NCBI GenBank assembly: GCA_023136735.1
Contig: JAGLQQ010000024.1
Coordinates: forward strand, 1-10,474
Reading direction: 5' to 3'
Origin: Candidatus Omnitrophota bacterium
GTDB taxonomy: Bacteria; Omnitrophota; Gorgyraeia; B26-G9
DNA: 10,474 nt
Shown: piece by piece, positions 1-6,438 of the stretch
How positions within the stretch are numbered: the stretch's first letter is position 1
Layout: every line of letters starts with the position of its first letter
Notes under the pieces: model-generated
Seen by the model: only the letters and a program-made list of their open reading frames with translations
Databases searched by the model: none
Told to the model about the DNA's origin: nothing
Position numbers and translations under genes: made by a program

Positions 1-108
1 CTTCGTAACACAAATAAGATGAATATCCTCAATGCTTCTTTTATTCTTCTGCGCAGTTTGGTCAATATTACTTCTTAGAGTTTCTATTCGCTTTTTTATT
101 GAATTCAT
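1..108 (-). CDS. yggS: YggS/YlmE-family PLP-binding protein, N-terminal part (cut by window edge)
   Basis: Partial gene: the first 36 codons, reading off the left edge. The visible protein opens MNSIKKRIETL and ends SIEDIHLICVTK. This matches the start of YggS/YlmE/PROSC pyridoxal-phosphate homeostasis proteins, whose first strand ends in a V-[ST]-K motif. The Lys is the PLP-binding residue (Lys36 in E. coli YggS), and here it is also residue 36. The family binds PLP without a known enzymatic reaction and buffers vitamin B6 and amino-acid/keto-acid pools in the cytoplasm. The ATG lies 15 bp after the diguanylate cyclase stop, in the same frame, with no clear Shine-Dalgarno, so expression probably depends on the operon upstream. 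In many bacteria yggS follows ftsZ in the division cluster, which fits the ftsQ-ftsA genes upstream. Identity rests on only 36 residues. Confidence 0.8.
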   Translation of the reverse strand, partial: MNSIKKRIETLRSNIDQTAQKNKRSIEDIHLICVTK

Positions 109-123
109 GGTTGAGCTAATAAA

Positions 124-1557
124 TCAATCATGGACGCATATTTGATTTTTGCCACTGGTTTTAGCCTTATATAAGAAAACATCAGCATTGCGTACCAAGT
201 CTTCCTTACTCATTCCCTTTTGAAAATGAGCAACCCCACCGCTCACTGTCATCTTTTTCTTTTTCGGTCCTGTGCCTGTTACAAAACGCAAAGCTTCTAC
301 GCAAGATCTGATCTTTTCTGCGACATATACAGCCTCATCAAGCTTTGTCTCAGGCAATATAATCGAAAATTCTTCTCCACCATAACGGCACGGAATATCA
401 ACTCTTCGCACAGTTTTCTTTATCTCTCCGGCTATCTGACTTAACACCAGATCTCCCATAGGATGCCCATAAGTATCATTGAATAATTTAAAAGCATCTA
501 TATCCAACATTATCAATGATAAAGGATGAGGATAACGCTGAACACGAGTAACTTCAGTCTGCAAATGAGTCTGAAAATAGCGATGGTTAAACAAACTAGT
601 AAGTCCATCAGTAATCGCAAGATTTTTTACTTCTCCGTAAAGCTGGGCATTTTCAATCGCAATAGCCGCATAATTACAGATAACAGTTAAAAATCGTAAA
701 TCCTCCTCAATAAAAATATTCTCCTGGCCAACTATCGCTTTATCCGTCAGGTTAATAACCCCCAGTATCCTTTCCTTTACTTTTAAAGGGATACAAAGCA
801 ATGATTTAGTCTCATATTGAGGCAGATTAGTACGGCCAAACATATCATCATTCTCAATATCTGAAACAAGAACAGCCTCTCCGGTTTGCGCTACAAATCC
901 GCTTATTGCCTGTCCCAGTTTTATTTTTGTTGTTCTTATCACAGTATCATCAAGTCCAACTGCCGCTTTAATAGATAGCGTTTCTTCATCATCATCTATC
1001 AGCATAAGCGAACAAATCTTGACTCTTAACACATCGATGATCTTCTGTACAATAAAATTGCTTAACTCTTCGAGATTTAAAATAGAACTCATCCCACGGC
1101 CGATTTGCAGCATTGTCTCCAGCTTTCTCTTTTCACTTTTCAGGTTTTTAAGTAATCTTTTATTTTCATGCGCTAGATGTTTCTCCTCAAGCCCTCGTTT
1201 GATCACCAATTTTACATGCCCTATATCAAAAGGCTTTGTAATATATTCATATGCTTCCTCTTGAATAGCCCGAATTGCTGAATCGGTAGTAGGATAGGCG
1301 GTAATTAAAATCGCGCAAATAGACTCATTAAGTTCTCTTATACGATGCAAAACAGTTGTACCATCAATATCAGGCAGTTTTAAATCAATAATCGCGACAT
1401 CAAAATCATTTTCCTGGGCATAAGCTATTGCCGCAGAGCCGCAATCTGCCGTAAACATATCATACCCATCTTCTTTTAAAATCGAACATAGAGTCTCACG
1501 TATTACCGGCTCATCATCAACTAATAATATCTTTGCTCTTTTTTTTGAGATTTTCAT
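124..1557 (-). CDS. Response regulator: receiver-GAF-GGDEF diguanylate cyclase
   Basis: A 477-residue soluble protein predicted to make cyclic di-GMP from two GTP when its receiver is phosphorylated. An N-terminal receiver domain (about 8-120) has the acidic pair D14/D15, phospho-acceptor D58, T86 and K108. A helical linker (about 120-150) leads to a GAF domain (about 155-305), a possible small-ligand or dimerisation module. The C-terminal GGDEF domain (about 313-475) begins TDGLTSLFNHRYF and carries the active GGEEF signature at 393-397. An RxxD inhibitory site (R384-D387) sits exactly five residues before it, so product feedback inhibition is expected. All catalytic landmarks look intact. 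The ATG comes one base after the stop of the kinase upstream (TAA-A-ATG), so the two are very likely co-translated and functionally paired. Which kinase phosphorylates it is inference from the operon. Confidence 0.95.
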   Translation of the reverse strand: MKISKKRAKILLVDDEPVIRETLCSILKEDGYDMFTADCGSAAIAYAQENDFDVAIIDLKLPDIDGTTVLHRIRELNESICAILITAYPTTDSAIRAIQEEAYEYITKPFDIGHVKLVIKRGLEEKHLAHENKRLLKNLKSEKRKLETMLQIGRGMSSILNLEELSNFIVQKIIDVLRVKICSLMLIDDDEETLSIKAAVGLDDTVIRTTKIKLGQAISGFVAQTGEAVLVSDIENDDMFGRTNLPQYETKSLLCIPLKVKERILGVINLTDKAIVGQENIFIEEDLRFLTVICNYAAIAIENAQLYGEVKNLAITDGLTSLFNHRYFQTHLQTEVTRVQRYPHPLSLIMLDIDAFKLFNDTYGHPMGDLVLSQIAGEIKKTVRRVDIPCRYGGEEFSIILPETKLDEAVYVAEKIRSCVEALRFVTGTGPKKKKMTVSGGVAHFQKGMSKEDLVRNADVFLYKAKTSGKNQICVHD

Positions 1558-1558
1558 T

Positions 1559-2443
1559 TTAGTTTTTTTTCTTCTTCGATTTACTGTTTATCGGCAGGCA
1601 TATAGTAAAAGTTGTTCCGTCACCAAGCCTACTTTCAATATCTATTGTTCCTTTGTGATTCTCTATTATCTCTTTAGCTATAGCAAGGCCAAGGCCAACC
1701 CCTTTGACCTTTGTCGAAAAAAACGGCTCAAATAATTTTTCTAAATGGCTTTTCTCAATACCGCCTCCAGTATCGCTAATTTGAGCTCTCACCCAACCCG
1801 GTTTTTGATTAATCTTAATGCTTAATGTGCCGCCGCCAATCATAGCCTCCGCGGAATTAATAAAAAGATTCAGAAAAACCTGCCGTATTTGTAATGGGTC
1901 AAAATTAAGAAGAGGCAACTCTCTGGATATATCTTTTTCTATTTTAATATTATTGAAAGAACCCTGCTGCGCGACTGTCAATATTGCCTCTTCGACAGTT
2001 CTTTTCATACTTCCTTTTTCCATATTAGGCTTTCCAATACGAGCATGCTCAAGAATATTAGTAATAATATTATTCGCGAAAATTACTTCATTATGGATAT
2101 TAACAATAATATCGATAACTTCCGGCTGGCATTTGATCTTGCGCAGCAAGTATTCCGCGGCTACTTTTATTCCGCTTAAAGGATTACGCAATTCATGACT
2201 TATCGCCGCAGCCATCTGTCCCATAGCAGTAAGCCTTTGAGAATGAACTGAACACCCAGGAGAAGGCTGAAAATGTTTTTTACTTTTGTTCTTCAAGTCA
2301 TCTAATTTTACGCTTAATTGTCTCATAAAAGCCTGGCGTTGTTTTTCATTGACGCCGTCAAAACACATTAATAATTTTTCCAAAATTTTACTTATGTCAT
2401 CTGTTTCTTCTATTATCTTGCTGATTTGTTCAATTTTTCTCAC
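1559..2443 (-). CDS. Soluble sensor histidine kinase (HisKA-HATPase_c)
   Basis: A 294-residue kinase with no membrane segment or signal peptide. Residues 1-65 are a short, charged helical N-terminus without a recognised sensor domain. The dimerisation and phospho-acceptor helix carries GQMAAAISHELRNPLSGIK, with H83 as the likely phosphorylated His. The ATPase domain has an N box around N192-N196, G1 box SDTGGGI (D224), an F box (LFEPFFSTK) and G2 box GVGLGL (248-253), so it looks catalytically complete. It begins with GTG inside the stop of the preceding kinase gene (GTGA overlap) and has an AGG(T) ribosome-binding site six bases upstream, so it is translationally coupled. Its core closely resembles that of the upstream kinase, suggesting duplication. 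Without a sensor domain it may sense a cytoplasmic partner, heterodimerise with the membrane kinase or act as a phosphatase; these roles are inference. The gene ends in a lysine-rich tail. Confidence 0.93.
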   Translation of the reverse strand: MRKIEQISKIIEETDDISKILEKLLMCFDGVNEKQRQAFMRQLSVKLDDLKNKSKKHFQPSPGCSVHSQRLTAMGQMAAAISHELRNPLSGIKVAAEYLLRKIKCQPEVIDIIVNIHNEVIFANNIITNILEHARIGKPNMEKGSMKRTVEEAILTVAQQGSFNNIKIEKDISRELPLLNFDPLQIRQVFLNLFINSAEAMIGGGTLSIKINQKPGWVRAQISDTGGGIEKSHLEKLFEPFFSTKVKGVGLGLAIAKEIIENHKGTIDIESRLGDGTTFTICLPINSKSKKKKN

Positions 2444-3780
2444 AATTTACCTACCTGCCTGTCAATCGAACTTTTATGTATCGGTAAGCGAACAGTAAAG
2501 CTGGTTCCTTCATCCAAGACGCTATCCACTTCAACAAAACCGCCATGTTTGCGCACAATATTGCTAACAATTGAAAGACCGAGTCCCACTCCTCTGGCTT
2601 TTGTGGTGAAAAAAGGTGTGAATATGCGTTCAAGGTCTTGGGGTTGAATTCCTGCCCCGGTATCAATAATTTTAATTTCAACCTCTTGGGGCTTCAAACT
2701 CGTCTCAATTGTCAACTTCCCTCCATCAGGCATTGCCTGAATAGAATTAGAAAGCAAATTAATGATAACTTGCTTAATCTGCTTATTATCCATGAGAATT
2801 TCAGGAATGCTTTTATCATAGTTTTTAATTAGCTCGATATGACAAGCTCTGTTTTGTAAATGCACAATGTGCATTGTGTCTCCAATTATCTTATTTATAT
2901 CCGCGCGATTATAGATAAGCTGTATTGGCCTGGAATATGTGAGAATATTGGTCACTACATTACTGGCATAATCAATTTCTAATTCAATATCTTTCAAAAT
3001 ATTACTTATTTCTAAATCGGTTTTATCAATTTTAGTCCCCAGATAATAAGTCGCCATTTTGATTCCTGTAAGCGGATTTCTTAAATCATGACTAATCGCT
3101 GCGGCCATCTGACCGATTGCCGCCATCTTCTCAGTTTTTATAAGTTGGTCCTGAGCCTGCTGCAAATGAGTATAAGCTTGCTGCGCGTTATTATATAGCC
3201 TCTGGAACAAAAACGCGAGTATAAGAATACCCAAGTAAAAAGTCATTGCCACAAGAACATCTCTTTGCAAAACACGTATCAGGTTGTCCTTTATAGGCAA
3301 CCAATCTATAGCAACACGCAGTACCCCCAACAAATCTTTTTGAGAGCCATGACATGAATAACAGCGCTCTTCATTATGTATAGGCAATGCCAGTGAAAAG
3401 ATATAATCATCTTCTCTATGTTCAAAATTATCTACTTCTTTTTTCTTTTCTATTGCATTCATAATAATCTCAGAACCAGTCATTCTATTGATTTGTTCCG
3501 GATGCGCACTATAACGAATTACGCCTAATTCATTAGTTATATGAACACGCTTAAGATTTTCAAGTTGCCCAACAGTCAGAAGAATATCTTGTACAGTGGA
3601 CATTTCTCCTTCAAGCATTGGCAATTCAATTGCTTTGGAAATTATTTTGGCAAGGACCCAAGCTTTTTCTTTTTGGTCGTTGATACTTTGGTTGTAATGA
3701 TTTAGACTGTTTAAACTGATTATTATCACAAGAAAAATTAAGCTAAGTATTCCAAGCATCAGGATGAACTTATTTTTCAT
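2440..3780 (-). CDS. Membrane sensor histidine kinase with periplasmic CXXCH (haem c-type) motif
   Basis: A 446-residue kinase. It has an N-terminal membrane segment (about 5-25), a periplasmic sensor region (about 26-173), a second membrane segment (about 174-195), a coiled-coil linker (about 196-218) and a complete kinase core. H231 lies in AISHDLRNPLTGIK; the N box is near N341-N345, G1 is DTGAGI (373-378) and G2 is GVGLGL (397-402). The periplasmic part carries CYSCHG (C140, C143, H144), a c-type haem attachment motif, followed by a GVLRVAID strand. The layout resembles PAS/Cache-like haem c sensors that read redox state or small gases. Only one haem motif is present and its occupancy is unproven. 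The ATG has an AGAGG ribosome-binding site and the gene lies just behind a strong predicted promoter, so it is the first gene of its operon. Its stop overlaps the next kinase start. Confidence 0.93.
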   Translation of the reverse strand: MKNKFILMLGILSLIFLVIIISLNSLNHYNQSINDQKEKAWVLAKIISKAIELPMLEGEMSTVQDILLTVGQLENLKRVHITNELGVIRYSAHPEQINRMTGSEIIMNAIEKKKEVDNFEHREDDYIFSLALPIHNEERCYSCHGSQKDLLGVLRVAIDWLPIKDNLIRVLQRDVLVAMTFYLGILILAFLFQRLYNNAQQAYTHLQQAQDQLIKTEKMAAIGQMAAAISHDLRNPLTGIKMATYYLGTKIDKTDLEISNILKDIELEIDYASNVVTNILTYSRPIQLIYNRADINKIIGDTMHIVHLQNRACHIELIKNYDKSIPEILMDNKQIKQVIINLLSNSIQAMPDGGKLTIETSLKPQEVEIKIIDTGAGIQPQDLERIFTPFFTTKARGVGLGLSIVSNIVRKHGGFVEVDSVLDEGTSFTVRLPIHKSSIDRQVGKL

Positions 3781-3787
3781 AATCAGG

Positions 3788-3792
3788 CCTCT
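3788..3792 (-). promoter_or_regulatory. Ribosome-binding site of the membrane kinase gene
   Basis: On the minus strand AGAGG lies seven bases before the ATG at 3780. It supports that start and a leader of roughly 40 nt from the predicted promoter. Confidence 0.7.
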
Positions 3793-3827
3793 AACATGCT
3801 ATTGTATAATATCTTACGTGATTACTA

Positions 3828-3856
3828 ATAATACCATACTTTGACTTGCTAGTCAA
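3828..3856 (-). promoter_or_regulatory. Predicted sigma70-type promoter for the kinase-kinase-GGDEF operon
   Basis: Minus strand: -35 box TTGACT (3851-3856), a 17-bp spacer, then -10 box TATTAT (3828-3833) preceded by TGG, which gives an extended -10 element (TGn). The match is 5/6 at each box with optimal spacing. Transcription would start near 3821, giving a leader of about 40 nt before the ATG at 3780. It sits in the only sizeable gap between the radical SAM gene and the kinase gene, where a new transcription unit is expected. Pattern-based only. Confidence 0.7.
3841..3856. promoter_or_regulatory. 16-bp dyad overlapping the -35 box (candidate operator)
   Basis: TTGACTTGCTAGTCAA is a perfect inverted repeat with 6-bp arms around a 4-bp centre. 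One arm is the -35 box of the predicted promoter and the other lies in its spacer, so a dimeric regulator bound here would compete with RNA polymerase. The layout can also be read as TTGAC-N6-GTCAA, the half-site spacing used by CRP/FNR-type proteins, but the bases do not match a known consensus. The regulator is unknown. Confidence 0.5.
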
Positions 3857-3919
3857 TGACCGTGGTAATTAAAAAGAGGGACAACTCATGCCATTAACTT
3901 ATATGTATTATTGCTTAGA

Positions 3920-5323
3920 TTATAACACTTTATTTTTAAGGTGATTAGAGAAAAAGTCCTCATTTGCGGAAGAAAACAGACATTCAAGTCTTGACTCAGC
4001 AAAACTTGAAAAACTAAGAATAATATTTCTACTGCTTGATAAATTTTTTCTTAACAATTTAACTTTAGCAATGACTTGTTTTTTTTCCGCGAATGCAGCA
4101 GTAGAAAATTCAGTCTTAGGTTTAGGCACAAAAATACCTATATTTAACCTCAATGGTAAGATCTTGCTGGCATCTTTGGACAGATGCACTATAGCCTGAA
4201 TATCACTATCAGTCTCATCAGGAAGGCCAATCATGAAATATAGTTTTATCTTTTTTATTCCAAATTTTTTGCTTAAAGCAATTTTTTCAAGTATCTGTTT
4301 ATTTGTTATCTTCTTATTTAAAGAAAATCGCAAAGAATCACTGCCGGCTTCAGGAGCAAAAGTTATAGTCTTTTGTCCGCTATCCGCTAAAGCCTTTAAG
4401 AGTAATTCACTCACTGTCTCCACTCTGAGGCTTGAAACCGAAATTAAAACCTTTTTATCTACTAAATATTCAACAATTTTATTTATTTGCGGATGATCAG
4501 TTATAGCTGCTCCCATTAACCCAATTTTATTAGTATACTGCAAACCCTCATCAATCTGCCTCTTGATAACTTCAAATGACCTCGGTCGAAATTTATTATA
4601 AACTGATCCCGTAACACAAAAATTGCATTTCCAAGGGCATCCTCGAGAAATTTCAATTAAAAATGTATTAGAAAATTCTGTAAAAGGTGTAATTATCCTT
4701 GAACTTGTAGGATATTTATCAACATTCGAAATAAACGCGGCACCAACCCTTTGTTCCTCAGTCACCCCAGGAACAAAAATACCCTTTATTGAAGCAACTT
4801 TTTGCAGAAAGTTTTTTTTCTTCTCTTTTGTATTAATATTTCCAAAACCACTCATTGCATCCATAAACTCAGGCAATGTCACTTCAGCTTCCCCGATAAA
4901 AATGCAGTCACAAAATTTTGACAAAACCCGGGAATTGACGGAGTTTACAATACCGCCAGCTATAACCAACGGCATTAAAGGACGTTTACAAAGATTACCC
5001 TCTGGAAATATCTGAGTCATAAGCTTGAAAAAATTCAGATAATCAAGCTCATAAGAAATACTGAACGCAAGCAAGTCAAACGATTTTAAATTTCTTTTAT
5101 TCTCTATTGTTTGGGGCTGTCTTCTTTTTTTTTCAAAGAAAGCTCTTTCACACAAAGTGTCATCCCGGGAATTCAAAATATTGTAGACAGTATGCAGACC
5201 CAGATTACTCATCCCCACCGAATAAGAATTGGGATAAATAAGCACAGCGTTAATAGAAGCGTTTTTATTAAGAGTTACTAAGTTCGTTTCTTTATCAATA
5301 AATGCTATCCCAGTTCTACTCAC
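3920..5323 (-). CDS. Radical SAM protein with B12-binding-like N-terminal region
   Basis: A 467-residue predicted iron-sulfur enzyme of unknown substrate. The radical SAM signature is GCPWKCNFC with C229, C233 and C236 (CX3CX2C), binding a 4Fe-4S cluster that cleaves S-adenosylmethionine. Upstream, residues about 22-155 look like the Rossmann-type B12-binding-like region seen in many radical SAM proteins (YPNSYSVGMSNLGLHTVYNIL, FDLLAFSISYELDYLN, IGEAE), but no DxHxxG cobalamin motif is visible. From memory, the start resembles an uncharacterised family (TIGR03960-like) often found with or fused to a second radical-SAM-linked domain; that domain is not seen here. The GTG start lies inside the end of pilT (8-bp overlap), with AGGA six bases upstream, so it is translationally coupled to pilT. 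The role in this operon is unknown; RNA or protein modification is possible. Confidence 0.88.
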   Translation of the reverse strand: MSRTGIAFIDKETNLVTLNKNASINAVLIYPNSYSVGMSNLGLHTVYNILNSRDDTLCERAFFEKKRRQPQTIENKRNLKSFDLLAFSISYELDYLNFFKLMTQIFPEGNLCKRPLMPLVIAGGIVNSVNSRVLSKFCDCIFIGEAEVTLPEFMDAMSGFGNINTKEKKKNFLQKVASIKGIFVPGVTEEQRVGAAFISNVDKYPTSSRIITPFTEFSNTFLIEISRGCPWKCNFCVTGSVYNKFRPRSFEVIKRQIDEGLQYTNKIGLMGAAITDHPQINKIVEYLVDKKVLISVSSLRVETVSELLLKALADSGQKTITFAPEAGSDSLRFSLNKKITNKQILEKIALSKKFGIKKIKLYFMIGLPDETDSDIQAIVHLSKDASKILPLRLNIGIFVPKPKTEFSTAAFAEKKQVIAKVKLLRKNLSSSRNIILSFSSFAESRLECLFSSANEDFFSNHLKNKVL

Positions 5324-6413
5324 CTAAGATCCTGCGATCCTCATCAAGATAAATACCCTTTAGATTCATTTTTAATGCTTCGGGGTTGTTTGTGTTAGCA
5401 AGTCCTGTTTCCAAACTAATCAATTTCGCTTTAACAAGATTTACAAGAGACTGATTAAAGCTCAGCATCCCTTCTTCAGCAAAACTCTGCAGAGTCTGAG
5501 ATAGGCGCTCAATCTTATTTTCCCTTAATATCTTTTGCACAGTTGGATTTACAATCATCACCTCTACTGCCGGCACCACCCCAGAGCCATCAACTTTTGG
5601 CATTAGGCGCTGACAGGTTACAGCTCTTAAATTAAATGCAAGCTGCATCCTTATCATACTGTGCTGAACGGGTGGAAAAAAATCTAAGATCCTATCAACT
5701 ACCTGTGCCGTATTGGAAGCATGCAGCGTTGAAAAAACAAGATGACCTGTCTCAGCAGCAGCTAGCGCGGTTTTAAATGTTTCAGCATCACGCATTTCCC
5801 CGATAAGAATTATGTCCGGATCCTGGCGAATGACATAACGCAATGCCTGATCAAAAGACGCTGTATCAAGGCCTATCTCTCTCTGGTTTATAAGAGATTG
5901 CTTGTCTTCGTAAATATATTCTATCGGATCCTCAATGGTCATGATATGCGCTTTTTTGATAGAATTAATGTAGTTGATCATTGATGCCAGAGTGGTAGAT
6001 TTTCCTTGCGAACTAGCCCCTGTCACTAAAACAATTCCGTGGTGAAAAGTAGCAATTTTCTGAAAAATAGGAGGAAGCATTAAATCACTAAATCCCGGGA
6101 TTCTAGTTTTTACAATACGCATTACAATACCCACATCCCCGCGCTGTCGAAATACATTTACACGAAAACGGCCCACATCAGGCAATTGATAAGAAAAGTC
6201 TACTTCGCTCTTTTTTTCAAAATCCTTACGATGTCTTTCTTTCATCATAAAATATGCGATTTTTTCGATATCTTTATTTGTCATAACCGGGAAACTTGAA
6301 TTTAAGAGCTCCTTCTTTACCCTAAAGATAGGGGTGCGGCCCACTTTAAAATGCGCGTCTGAAGCTGCCTGACTAATCATTGACCTTAATATTTCAAGAA
6401 TATCTACTTCCAT
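5316..6413 (-). CDS. pilT: PilT-family type IV pilus retraction ATPase
   Basis: A 365-residue hexameric AAA-type motor of the GspE/PilT superfamily that depolymerises type IV pili at the inner-membrane base, powering twitching, adhesion or DNA uptake. The N-terminal PAS-like domain (ASDAHFKVGRTPIFRV) is followed by Walker A GASSQGKST (132-140), an Asp box with E161/D162 (MTIEDPIEY), Walker B IILIGEMRD with catalytic E206, and a His box GHLVFSTLHA (H224, H231). The whole length fits PilT and PilU. Walker A departs from the usual GPTGSGKST, and the C-terminal AIRNLIRE motif is only loosely kept (VQKILRENK), so PilT versus PilU is open. I chose ATG at 6413 because AGAGG is spaced five bases before it; the in-frame GTG at 6419 overlaps that site. 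It follows the HD-GYP regulator by 25 bp and overlaps the radical SAM gene. Confidence 0.93.
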   Translation of the reverse strand: MEVDILEILRSMISQAASDAHFKVGRTPIFRVKKELLNSSFPVMTNKDIEKIAYFMMKERHRKDFEKKSEVDFSYQLPDVGRFRVNVFRQRGDVGIVMRIVKTRIPGFSDLMLPPIFQKIATFHHGIVLVTGASSQGKSTTLASMINYINSIKKAHIMTIEDPIEYIYEDKQSLINQREIGLDTASFDQALRYVIRQDPDIILIGEMRDAETFKTALAAAETGHLVFSTLHASNTAQVVDRILDFFPPVQHSMIRMQLAFNLRAVTCQRLMPKVDGSGVVPAVEVMIVNPTVQKILRENKIERLSQTLQSFAEEGMLSFNQSLVNLVKAKLISLETGLANTNNPEALKMNLKGIYLDEDRRILGE

Positions 6414-6418
6414 ACCCA

Positions 6419-6423
6419 CCTCT
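6419..6423 (-). promoter_or_regulatory. Ribosome-binding site that decides the pilT start
   Basis: Minus-strand AGAGG lies five bases before ATG 6413. The alternative GTG at 6419 would use the last G of this motif as its own first base, so the ATG is preferred. Confidence 0.6.
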
Positions 6424-6438
6424 TCTTTTTAAAAAAGT

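Noticed and set aside
1561..1575. Run of eight A residues at the end of the soluble kinase gene as a programmed slippage site
   Set aside because: It lies four codons from the stop in a lysine-rich tail of an AT-rich gene; a shift would change only a few residues.
3857..3919. Terminator after the radical SAM gene
   Set aside because: A short T-run exists on the minus strand (near 3870) but no stable GC-rich stem precedes it, so none is called.
4623..5015. Plus-strand 130-codon open frame
   Set aside because: Fully antisense to the radical SAM gene, with no recognisable motif. The same applies to 1818-2198 and the other plus-strand frames.
6417..6419. GTG start for pilT, two codons upstream of the chosen ATG
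   Set aside because: It would overlap its own ribosome-binding site; ATG 6413 has AGAGG at proper spacing and fits the usual PilT N-terminus.
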